From Halalkalibacter hemicellulosilyticusJCM 9152 (GTDB taxonomy: Bacteria; Bacillota; Bacilli; Bacillales; Bacillaceae_D), in the NCBI RefSeq assembly GCF_000513115.1, contig NZ_BAUU01000028.1, positions 1 to 63,260 on the forward strand: 63,260 bases of DNA, in the 5' to 3' direction. How positions within the stretch are numbered: position 1 is the stretch's first letter; each line of letters opens with the position of its first letter. A program made the translations under genes and the position numbers. The notes beneath the pieces were generated by a model, which made no database searches, had not been told where the DNA came from, and saw only the letters and a list, made by a program, of their open reading frames with translations. Below are positions 45,857-52,821 of the stretch, piece after piece.

Positions 45857-47278
45857 GTGCTTGCTTCATTAGAAAAATGTCAGTTAGTACTGAAAGCGAG
45901 TTATTGTGAGTTGTTGAATGAAACACTTTTTAAGCGGACTATAGAAGATTCAACTTTTTTATACAATAGATGGATTGATCGTGAAGAAAAAAAGGCTTCT
46001 CATAAGCCGATGGAAGCACTTGATTTGCACTTAGATGAACGTGCAAATCTATGGAATAGTGGAGATTTGGAGCAGCTTTTTTTAGAGGAAGCTGAATCGA
46101 TTTTTAAGGAAATATGGCACAGTAGAATGGGAAATGGTGACGACGAAATGACATGGGTTTTCAAGCAGCGGGGAGATTCGAACGATAAAATAATACGGTC
46201 TACTGGATGGGATTTATTTGAGGGACGTACCGGTATTGCTCTGTTCTTTGCTGCATTATATGCGATTAATCGTGATGAGTTAGTGAAGGAAGCGGTTAAG
46301 AGAGTGTTATCCCCATTACTGGAGGACATTCAATCTGGAGTAGGAACGGATCAAGAAACGATTTCATTAGGTAAAGCATATGGAATAGCAGGGATTGTTC
46401 AAGCTCTTTTTTTCGTTGGAGAGTATGTCGATGAAAAGAGTTATAAAGAAAATGCGTTGTCTCTCCTTTATCAAGTAACTGTATTGAACATTCAGTCTGA
46501 TCTGCTTTTAGATATTTTAGAGGGAACAGCTGGATTATTGTCCGTTGTATCTGATTTATACGCTCAAACGCAAGATAAGAATATGATCTCATTAGGCAAT
46601 GTTTTAGCAGAGCATCTAATGAAGTGTCGAGTTGAAAGTGAGTTAGGTGTTAAAGTCTGGTTATCTAATAGTAGAAATCAGCTATTAACAGGGTTTGGTC
46701 ATGGTATTTCAGGGATGGCACATGCCTTGTATAAATGGTATAGGATCACAGGACATCTTCCTTATAAAAAAGCTGCTGAAGAGGCGTTACAATATGAAGG
46801 TTTGACGAGCGAGGGGGAAGAAAGTAGTTGGCTTGACTTTAAAGACAGGAGTCATTTTGATACGCTGGAGCAACCATTTATGGCAGGTTGGTGTAGTGGT
46901 GCCCCTGGAATTGGTTTAGCTCGACTTACGATGTTTCAAAAAGCTGATATAAGCTTCCAACGGGATTTGAAAAGAGCTCTAGCATTTACGGAATGGTCTT
47001 CCGTGCAAGGTGTTGACCATCTCTGTTATGGAAATGCAGGGCGATTGGACTTTTTATTAGAGGCGTCAGTTGTGATGAATAATGATCATTTATTTCATAC
47101 TGCAAGGCAGAAGCAAAAGTGGGTCATAGAACAGAAGCGAGTACGAGGTCATTATGTACTAAATAGTCTGGAAGGTGGACGAAGCTTTTATCCCTCTCTA
47201 TTTCAAGGGCTATCAGGAATTGGCTACGTGATGTTACGTTGTATAAACGCAAAAAAGATTCGAAGTATTTTAACATAG
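45857..47278 (+). CDS. Stand-alone LanM-type LanC-like cyclase protein
   Basis: This 473-residue protein aligns with the cyclase half of class II lanthipeptide synthetases. A linker (MTWVFKQRG) runs into the first toroid block (GWDLFEGRTGIALFFAALY). LLTGFGHGISGMAHALY (about residue 278), MAGWCSGAPGIGLARL (Cys 346) and HLCYGNAGRLDFLLEA (Cys 390) follow. Zinc ligands in LanC are Cys, Cys and His/Cys; here the third is Tyr. No dehydratase domain is present, only ~110 residues of unclear helical sequence. GTG 45857 fits GGGGGAG at 8 bp; ATG 45821 is an in-frame alternative. Confidence 0.78.
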   Translation: MLASLEKCQLVLKASYCELLNETLFKRTIEDSTFLYNRWIDREEKKASHKPMEALDLHLDERANLWNSGDLEQLFLEEAESIFKEIWHSRMGNGDDEMTWVFKQRGDSNDKIIRSTGWDLFEGRTGIALFFAALYAINRDELVKEAVKRVLSPLLEDIQSGVGTDQETISLGKAYGIAGIVQALFFVGEYVDEKSYKENALSLLYQVTVLNIQSDLLLDILEGTAGLLSVVSDLYAQTQDKNMISLGNVLAEHLMKCRVESELGVKVWLSNSRNQLLTGFGHGISGMAHALYKWYRITGHLPYKKAAEEALQYEGLTSEGEESSWLDFKDRSHFDTLEQPFMAGWCSGAPGIGLARLTMFQKADISFQRDLKRALAFTEWSSVQGVDHLCYGNAGRLDFLLEASVVMNNDHLFHTARQKQKWVIEQKRVRGHYVLNSLEGGRSFYPSLFQGLSGIGYVMLRCINAKKIRSILT

Positions 47279-47296
47279 AAAGTAGAGGGGGAGAGG

Positions 47297-47497
47297 GTGG
47301 CTAAAAAGGATAACAAATATGATATAAGTGAAGGTCATTTGTTTCATTATGTGAAACATGATGAATTTCACTTAATTTTCGGAGGGGACGAGCAACACGC
47401 GATTCAAGTATGTTCACATTGTAATTCTCGAATCGCTGTACAAGGGTTAAATATTTGTGGTGTATGTTATCGGCGTGAACACATAAAACGAATTTAG
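47297..47497 (+). CDS. Small four-cysteine zinc-ribbon-like protein
   Basis: This 66-residue protein starts with GTG behind AGAGGGGGAGAGG. The C-terminal half has CSHC-N13-CGVC, a likely zinc knuckle, next to a basic end (YRREHIKRI). The N-terminal half is rich in His and acidic residues. It starts 18 bp after the LanC-like stop and so is probably cotranscribed with it. I do not recognise the family. It could be a nucleic-acid-binding or partner protein of the LanC-like product. Confidence 0.65.
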   Translation: MAKKDNKYDISEGHLFHYVKHDEFHLIFGGDEQHAIQVCSHCNSRIAVQGLNICGVCYRREHIKRI

Positions 47498-47550
47498 AGG
47501 CTCTAAAAGCTTTCCATAGAATTAGAAAGTATACAATTTGAGGTAGGAAG

Positions 47551-47705
47551 CCGAAGAAGTTAGCGGGATAATTCAATGAAGAGTGTTGGCTTCGGTCGTT
47601 TCACATTTTTATGAATGAACCCCACTTTCATAAAAACGAAACCCCGTTGTAACGGCTCCGGGCAATGTTAATAAGAAAGAGGCCGCTACCGTGGTTTTTC
47701 TTATT
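47551..47705 (+). repeat. Dispersed structured intergenic repeat, copy B
   Basis: This is the partner of 10970-11120. Clear hairpins are CCGAAG (47551-47556) with CTTCGG, TTTTATGAA (47607-47615) with TTCATAAAA (47627-47635) around the conserved GAACCCCAC loop, CCGTT-GT-AACGG, and a terminal AATAAGAAA (47670-47678) with TTTCTTATT (47697-47705). The paired arms differ between copies while pairing is mostly kept. The region between the zinc-ribbon gene and the csoR-like gene holds nothing else. Confidence 0.6.
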
Positions 47706-47786
47706 CAACCTAGCGGCTACTAGTTGACCAAACAAAGTGCGATGTATATTGTGAATAGTAAGAATAAAAGTGAAAGGGGTGGCGAT

Positions 47787-48047
47787 ATGGAATATACAGA
47801 TCAGATGAAAAATAGAGTGAAGCGTGTAGAGGGGCAAGTTAAGGCAATATTAAGAATGATGGAAGAAGGAAAGGATTGCAAAGATCTTGTTGTTCAAATG
47901 ACAGCGGCCCGAAATGCTTTAGATCGAACAATAGGTGTCGTTGTAAGTACAAATCTCGAATCTTGTGTACGAGAGCAAGTTGAAAAAGGGGAAGATACAG
48001 AAGTGTTGGTTCAGGAAGCGGTTAATTTACTAGTCAAAAGTAGATAA
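47787..48047 (+). CDS. CsoR/FrmR/CstR family (DUF156) metal- or sulfur-sensing repressor
   Basis: This 86-residue all-helical repressor has RVKRVEGQVKAILRMMEEGK and DCKDLVVQMTAARNAL. In CsoR the Cu(I) ligands are Cys-His-Cys. Here the first Cys (GKDCKDL) and last Cys (ESCV) are kept, but the His position is Asn (TNLESC). This argues against copper sensing and fits a CstR-like persulfide sensor or another member. The ATG at 47787 follows AAAGGGGTGG. No sulfurtransferase or copper pump is adjacent; moaB follows after 32 bp. Confidence 0.83.
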   Translation: MEYTDQMKNRVKRVEGQVKAILRMMEEGKDCKDLVVQMTAARNALDRTIGVVVSTNLESCVREQVEKGEDTEVLVQEAVNLLVKSR

Positions 48048-48079
48048 TTTCAATTATTTCAAATAGGAGTGAGCGATAA

Positions 48080-48592
48080 ATGAGTGTGACTGAGCATAAG
48101 AAGGAAGCACCTAAAACCGTTAATTGTAAAGTCATTACGGTTAGTGATACGAGAACTGTTGATACAGACAAAAGTGGTACATATATAAAGGAATCATTAT
48201 TAAATCACGGGCATATAATTGCTGATTATGAAATCGTTAAAGATGAGCAAAGGGAGATACATGACGCTATAATAGAGGGCATTCAAGCTGATCATATTGA
48301 TGCGGTTTTATTAAATGGAGGTACAGGAATTGCGGATCGTGATGTAACCATTGAAACGGTTAAGGCACTCATAACAAAAGAAATCGTTGGATTTGGTGAA
48401 TTATTTAGAATGTTAAGTTACACAGAGGATATCGGGCCTGCTGCGATGTTAAGTCGAGCCATTGCGGGAGTGAGTCATCATACGGCTATCTTTGCTATGC
48501 CTGGTTCTAGTGGTGCGGTAAAGTTGGCAATGGATAAATTAATTATTTCGGAGCTAGGTCATGTTATGAGAGAAATACGTAAGGATATGTGA
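48080..48592 (+). CDS. moaB: Molybdenum cofactor biosynthesis protein MoaB
   Basis: This 170-residue protein has the MoaB/MogA fold: CKVITVSDTRTVDTDKSG at the N-terminus and the substrate-site motifs LNGGTGIADRDVTIE (about residue 75) and MPGSSGAVKLAMDK (about 139). It is thought to adenylylate molybdopterin. The length fits MoaB. The ribosome binding site is AGGAGTGAG. The other moa genes are not in this window. Confidence 0.92.
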   Translation: MSVTEHKKEAPKTVNCKVITVSDTRTVDTDKSGTYIKESLLNHGHIIADYEIVKDEQREIHDAIIEGIQADHIDAVLLNGGTGIADRDVTIETVKALITKEIVGFGELFRMLSYTEDIGPAAMLSRAIAGVSHHTAIFAMPGSSGAVKLAMDKLIISELGHVMREIRKDM

Positions 48593-48609
48593 CGAGAATA
48601 TTCTTGTTT

Positions 48610-48653
48610 AAGGATGTCCCAAAGAAAGGAGTAGACCTTATTGGAACATCCTT
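48610..48653 (+). terminator. Terminator after moaB
   Basis: AAGGATGT-CCAA pairs with TTGG-ACATCCTT around a long loop, followed by GTTTT. Confidence 0.65.
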
Positions 48654-48662
48654 GTTTTATAG

Positions 48663-48836
48663 AGGCCGCTGAAAAAGTGTGATTTTCACTTTTTCAGTGG
48701 CCTTTAAGTAATGTGCGTAGCCGTTGCCCGAATTTTGAAAGCCTTGCTATGAGTGGGTTTCTCATAGCAAGGCGCGCGACGAGCGGAGCCATTACTCTTC
48801 TTTGAGTTACTAGAAAGAACTTTTTCAGTGCTCTCG
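48663..48836. repeat. MITE-like element with AGNGCACTGAAAAAGT ends
   Basis: The left end is a 17-bp hairpin (AGGCCGCTGAAAAAGTG, 48663-48679, with its near-complement at 48687-48703). About 110 bp later the right end (about 48818-48836) is the complement of GAGAGCACTGAAAAAGTTC. The ends form imperfect terminal inverted repeats around a core that contains a further hairpin (CCTTGCTATGAG/CTCATAGCAAGG, 48742-48772). No frame of note is inside. It sits in a 535-bp gene-free gap (48593-49127). Confidence 0.5.
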
Positions 48837-49068
48837 TTTTATATGCTTTGTTCACCACTATGATTGGTTCGCTATTATAAGAGGATCCTCATGCCGTTAA
48901 AGGTTCAAAATCGTTACAAGAGAGCCTAATGTGAAATGGAGGTTCCACTATTTGGCTAAAAAGTGTTCGGGACACACTGAAAATAGAGAAATAGCGGCAT
49001 GAAAGACCGTATAAAGGCTGAAATCGGTAAAAAGAAGCAAATAGAGGAATGAGGAACCGCTAGTTACG

Positions 49069-49110
49069 AGGGCACCAAAAAAGGTATAAACCAAATTTTT
49101 TCAGTGCCCT
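49069..49110. repeat. GGGCAC hairpin family, third copy
   Basis: AGGGCAC (49069-49075) pairs with GTGCCCT (49104-49110), with A-rich and T-rich inner arms. It is close to the right of the MITE-like element and just downstream of the leftward small gene at 49128, for which it may serve as terminator. Confidence 0.55.
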
Positions 49111-49127
49111 TCTGCTTCGTGGTTTTC

Positions 49128-49304
49128 TTAATCAGAATTAGCTCGATCTGTCATTCGCCAATTGATTAAACCGATGATCATGAAGATGATGAATAAAAAT
49201 ATATACACGCGTGTAGACCAATTACCGATTCCGGTAAAAGCAAGGAATAGCCATAGAAGAGAAGCGATAAAAAACAAAACACTACCTACAGGCATTTTAT
49301 TCAT
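49128..49304 (-). CDS. Small two-segment membrane protein
   Basis: This 58-residue protein starts MNKMPVGSVLFFIASLLWLF and has two hydrophobic segments split by GIGNWSTR. It ends LINWRMTDRANSD. An AAAGGAG site precedes the ATG. It resembles small lmo0937-type membrane proteins of bacilli. The function is unknown. Confidence 0.65.
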   Translation of the reverse strand: MNKMPVGSVLFFIASLLWLFLAFTGIGNWSTRVYIFLFIIFMIIGLINWRMTDRANSD

Positions 49305-49326
49305 ATAGAAAAAACTCCTTTCATTA

Positions 49327-49365
49327 AGGGTACTAAAAAGTACAAATCATCTTTTTCAGTGCCTG
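49327..49365. repeat. GGGCAC hairpin family, degenerate copy
   Basis: AGGGTACTAAAAAG pairs imperfectly with CTTTTTCAGTGCCT. It lies upstream of the small leftward gene. Confidence 0.4.
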
Positions 49366-49447
49366 GCCTTTCACCTCTTTTCTCGTTAGTTTCTCCACCT
49401 TTAAGCGAAATAACCTTCACATTGAAAAGAGAATGTATCGTTTTATA

Positions 49448-49491
49448 TTGAACGTTGTTGCATAGTCCGTTATAATTGATATTCATTATCA
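49448..49491 (+). promoter_or_regulatory. Promoter with overlapping Fur-like box before the ABC exporter
   Basis: TTGAAC (49448-49453), a 17-bp spacer and TATAAT (49471-49476) make a strong sigma-A promoter. Overlapping its downstream edge, TGATATTCATTATCA (49477-49491) matches the 15-bp Fur core TGATAATNATTATCA at all but two positions. Iron-dependent repression of the exporter is inferred. Confidence 0.65.
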
Positions 49492-49534
49492 TTTGTAGTC
49501 ATGTAGAGATAGAAAATATGTGAGGAGTGGGGAA

Positions 49535-51262
49535 ATGATTAAACGGTTTTTCTCCTATTATCAGCCTTATAAAGGCTTATTTATATTAGATTTTTCGTGT
49601 GCTGTATTTGTTGGATTACTAGAGCTTGCGTTTCCTCTTGCGGTAAACCTAGTGATTGATCGATTATTGCCATCGGGTGATTGGTCAGTCATTTTTTGGG
49701 CTTGCTTTGGTCTGTTGTTGATCTATGCTCTGAATACAGGTATGCATTATATTGTTACATATTGGGGACATATGCTTGGAATAAATATTGAGACAGATAT
49801 GCGGAGGAAATTATTTAAGCATATGCAAAAGCTTTCTTTTAGCTATTATGACCGAAATAAAACGGGTCATTCCATTTCGAGGCTAACAAAGGATTTAGAG
49901 GAAATTGGTGAGGTCGCTCACCATGGTCCGGAGGATGTTTTCGTTGCTGTTATGACGTTAGTTGGGTCGTTTATATTAATGGTCACGATCAATTGGAAGC
50001 TTGCTGTTATTTCGTTTTTAGTGATCCCACTTTTAACGTATTGTGCGATTTATTTTAATAAAAAGATGACTAGGACGTTTCGAAAGATGTTTAATGACGT
50101 GGGTGAGATTAATGCACGAGTAGAAGATAGTATTGGTGGGATCCGTGTCGTTCAAGCATTCGCGAATGAGAAGCATGAACAAAAGCAATTTGCTGTTAAT
50201 AATCATCGTTATCGTAAGACGAAGCTGCAATCTTATAAAATTATGGCGCAAAATGTAACAGCAAACTATATGTTCATGCGTATTATTACGCTATTTACGT
50301 TATTATTTGGATCGTTCTTTGTTATTCGTGGAGAGTTAACGAATGGAGAATTTGTCGCTTTTATATTGTTAGCAAACATTTTATTAGGGCCGATTCAGAA
50401 AATTAATGCGGTCATTGAGAGCTATCCTAAAGGGATTGCTGGGTTTAAACGATACACAGAAATTTTGGATACGGAGCCTGACATTGAAGATGAACCAAAT
50501 GCCAAGGATGTGATTTTGCAAGGTGATATTTCATTTAACAAGGTGACGTTTGGCTATGAAGGGTTGACTCCCGTATTAGATGGTATTGATCTAACCATTC
50601 AAAAAGGAGAAACCGTCGCATTCGTTGGGCCTTCTGGCGCTGGGAAAACGACGTTGTGTAGCTTACTGCCAAGGTTTTATGAAGTGACGGATGGAGAGAT
50701 CATGATTGATAACGTTCCTATTCGTGAAATGAAGTTGGATTCATTGCGAAGTCAAATTGGTATCGTCCAACAGGATGTGTTCTTATTCTCTGGAACCATT
50801 CGGGAAAATATTATGTACGGTAACCTCGATGCAACGGAAGAAGAAATTATGGAAGCGGCGAGACAAGCGCAGCTAGAATCATTTATCGACGCTCAGCCTG
50901 ATGGCTTAGATACAGTCATTGGCGAAAGAGGAGTGAAGCTTTCAGGTGGTCAGAAGCAACGACTTTCGATTGCTCGCATGTTCTTAAAGAACCCGCCTAT
51001 TTTAATTTTAGATGAAGCGACCTCTGCCCTTGATACGGAAACAGAAATTGCGATCCAAAAGGCATTAACACGGTTATCTGAAGGGCGAACGACATTAGTG
51101 ATTGCTCATCGATTAGCAACAATTAAAAATGCGAATCGCATTGTTGTTGTCACTCAGGATGGTATAGTAGAACAAGGAAGCCATGAGGAGCTATTACAAC
51201 AAGGTGGGAGCTATAGTCGGTTATATGAAGCGCAATTTGGACAAGAGCGTGTTCAAGTTTAG
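49535..51262 (+). CDS. ABC transporter, fused membrane and ATPase domains (exporter type)
   Basis: This 575-residue half-transporter has a six-segment membrane domain (residues 1-310) followed by an ATPase with Walker A FVGPSGAGKTTL (about 365), signature VKLSGGQKQRLSIARM (about 470) and Walker B PILILDEATSALD. The ATG at 49535 follows GAGGAG; an in-frame GTG at 49520 is less likely. It would work as a homodimer exporting lipids, drugs or peptides. The Fur-like box suggests a link to iron, for example siderophore export, but the substrate is unproven. Confidence 0.88.
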   Translation: MIKRFFSYYQPYKGLFILDFSCAVFVGLLELAFPLAVNLVIDRLLPSGDWSVIFWACFGLLLIYALNTGMHYIVTYWGHMLGINIETDMRRKLFKHMQKLSFSYYDRNKTGHSISRLTKDLEEIGEVAHHGPEDVFVAVMTLVGSFILMVTINWKLAVISFLVIPLLTYCAIYFNKKMTRTFRKMFNDVGEINARVEDSIGGIRVVQAFANEKHEQKQFAVNNHRYRKTKLQSYKIMAQNVTANYMFMRIITLFTLLFGSFFVIRGELTNGEFVAFILLANILLGPIQKINAVIESYPKGIAGFKRYTEILDTEPDIEDEPNAKDVILQGDISFNKVTFGYEGLTPVLDGIDLTIQKGETVAFVGPSGAGKTTLCSLLPRFYEVTDGEIMIDNVPIREMKLDSLRSQIGIVQQDVFLFSGTIRENIMYGNLDATEEEIMEAARQAQLESFIDAQPDGLDTVIGERGVKLSGGQKQRLSIARMFLKNPPILILDEATSALDTETEIAIQKALTRLSEGRTTLVIAHRLATIKNANRIVVVTQDGIVEQGSHEELLQQGGSYSRLYEAQFGQERVQV

Positions 51263-51291
51263 CTTCATTCTAGATTAAAGGAGTTAAGAAG

Positions 51292-51939
51292 ATGAAGGAA
51301 AGCGACGTACTCATTATGACTTCAGTAGAAGCAGAGAAACAGGCAATTGAAGCAGGCTTAGGAAGAAATGAACGATTTCATGTGAAGCTGGCAGGAGTTG
51401 GTCCAGTTGAAGCAGCGGTTGCAACTGCGTTAGAACTGTCAAAAGGTTCCTATCAATATGTACTGAATATGGGAATTGCCGGTGGCTTTGAAGAACGGTC
51501 CTCAGTCGGGTCTATTGTCATTGCTTCGAGACAAATTCTTGCAGACTTAGGAGTGCAAACGGATGAAGGCTTTCAAAAGGTAGAATCACTAGGTTTTGGT
51601 CAATCAACACTAGTACCAGACCAAACGTATGTTGATAAATTAACTCGTTTTGGGAGTCATTCAAATATAAGCATGCAAGTGGGCGAAATATTAACATTAT
51701 CGACGGTAACAGGTACAGCAATGCGAACGATTGAATTAAAGAAACAATATCCTGAAGCGGCTGCTGAAGCGATGGAAGGGTTTGGCGTTGGTTTAGCGGC
51801 GAGCAAAGTAGGGATACCGTTTATGGAAGTCAGAGCTATTTCCAATGTGGTCGGTCCACGGGATCGTGATGCATGGCGCATTGCCGATGCATTGCAAGCA
51901 TTAAAGGAGACAACTCAATATATAGCGGAGGTATTATAA
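51292..51939 (+). CDS. mqnB: Futalosine hydrolase
   Basis: This 215-residue nucleoside-phosphorylase-fold hydrolase (VLIMTSVEAEKQAI, VLNMGIAGGF, EAMEGFGVGLAA) cleaves futalosine to dehypoxanthine futalosine in the alternative menaquinone pathway. MTA/SAH nucleosidase is related, but the immediate downstream mqnD supports MqnB. The ribosome binding site is AAAGGAG. It starts 29 bp after the ABC exporter. Confidence 0.87.
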   Translation: MKESDVLIMTSVEAEKQAIEAGLGRNERFHVKLAGVGPVEAAVATALELSKGSYQYVLNMGIAGGFEERSSVGSIVIASRQILADLGVQTDEGFQKVESLGFGQSTLVPDQTYVDKLTRFGSHSNISMQVGEILTLSTVTGTAMRTIELKKQYPEAAAEAMEGFGVGLAASKVGIPFMEVRAISNVVGPRDRDAWRIADALQALKETTQYIAEVL

Positions 51940-51940
51940 C

Positions 51941-52773
51941 ATGAACATTGCGTTTTCCCCTTGTCCGAATGATACATTTGTCTTCCATGCATGGGTGCAT
52001 GGGTTAGTCGTAGGAGCTCCAAAGCTTGAGGTGACGTATGCTGATATTGATAAGACGAATTATTGGGCCGCAGAGAGAACAGGTCCAGAAGTAATGAAAA
52101 TTTCATATGCAGCCTTACCCTGGGTTCTTGAGGATTATGCTCTACTTCCTTGCGGAGGAGCATTGGGAAGAGGCTGTGGACCGCTGTTATTAACGGCTGA
52201 GCCTTCAACAGACCCTAAGCAATTACAAGGAGCTACAGTAGCGGTTCCAAGTGAACGCTCAACGGCTTATTTGCTATTTCGTTTATTTGCTGCACAGCAA
52301 GTTCATGGGGGGGTAGGACAAGTAGTCGTCATGCCTTTCCATGAGATTATGCCAGCTGTGCGTGATGGTAAGGTTGATGCAGGGTTAGTCATTCATGAAG
52401 CAAGATTCACTTATCAAAACTACAATTTGCACATGCTAGTTGACCTTGGAGATTGGTGGGAGAAGGATACAGGACATCCCATTCCATTAGGAGCCATTAT
52501 TGCCAAACGGTCGCTTGATAAAGAGGAGGTAACGAACTGGATTAGAGCCTCCGTCCAAGAAGCTTTTAAGCACCCTAATCAATCAGCAGAATATGTTGCT
52601 ACACATGCTCAGGAGATGTCTAAAGCTGTGACTGAAGCCATATTCGATTGTATGTGAACGATTATACGCTCGATTTAGGGGAGTCTGGCTACGGTGCGGT
52701 TGCCGAGCTGTTAGGAAGAGCAATGCAGGAGCAATTAGTACCTGAATTTGATTTATCTTTACTTAATGCATGA
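51941..52773 (+). CDS. mqnD: 1,4-dihydroxy-6-naphthoate synthase (frameshifted near the 3' end as sequenced)
   Basis: MqnD has a periplasmic-binding-protein-like fold. It starts MNIAFSPCPNDTFVFHAW, contains VPSERSTAYLLFRL and GLVIHEARFTYQ, and converts cyclic dehypoxanthinyl futalosine to dihydroxynaphthoate. The first frame stops at 52657 after 238 residues. One base added near 52638 (CC to CCC) continues as TEAHIRLYVNDYTLDLGESG to the stop at 52771-52773, giving 277 residues, the normal length. It begins right after the mqnB stop. MqnA and MqnC are not in the window. Confidence 0.88.
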
Positions 52774-52779
52774 AAGAGA

Positions 52780-52814
52780 GGATTCCCAAGGGGCAAACAA
52801 ACCTTTTGGAATCC
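52780..52814. terminator. Bidirectional terminator between mqnD and nrnB
   Basis: GGATTCC (52780-52786) pairs with GGAATCC (52808-52814), extended by CAAGG/CCTTTTG. T-rich sequence follows on the plus strand and the two genes converge here. Confidence 0.7.
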
Positions 52815-52821
52815 TTTTAAC

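Noticed and set aside
47551-47705. Copy B of the structured element as a known riboswitch, T-box or group II intron end
   Set aside because: Its conserved blocks match none of the consensus sequences I could recall (SAM, lysine, fluoride, NiCo, yybP, ZTP, T-box, intron domain V).
49301-49492. A 63-codon minus-strand frame upstream of the small membrane protein
   Set aside because: It overlaps the promoter and Fur-like box of the exporter and part of the repeat hairpin; no ribosome binding site.
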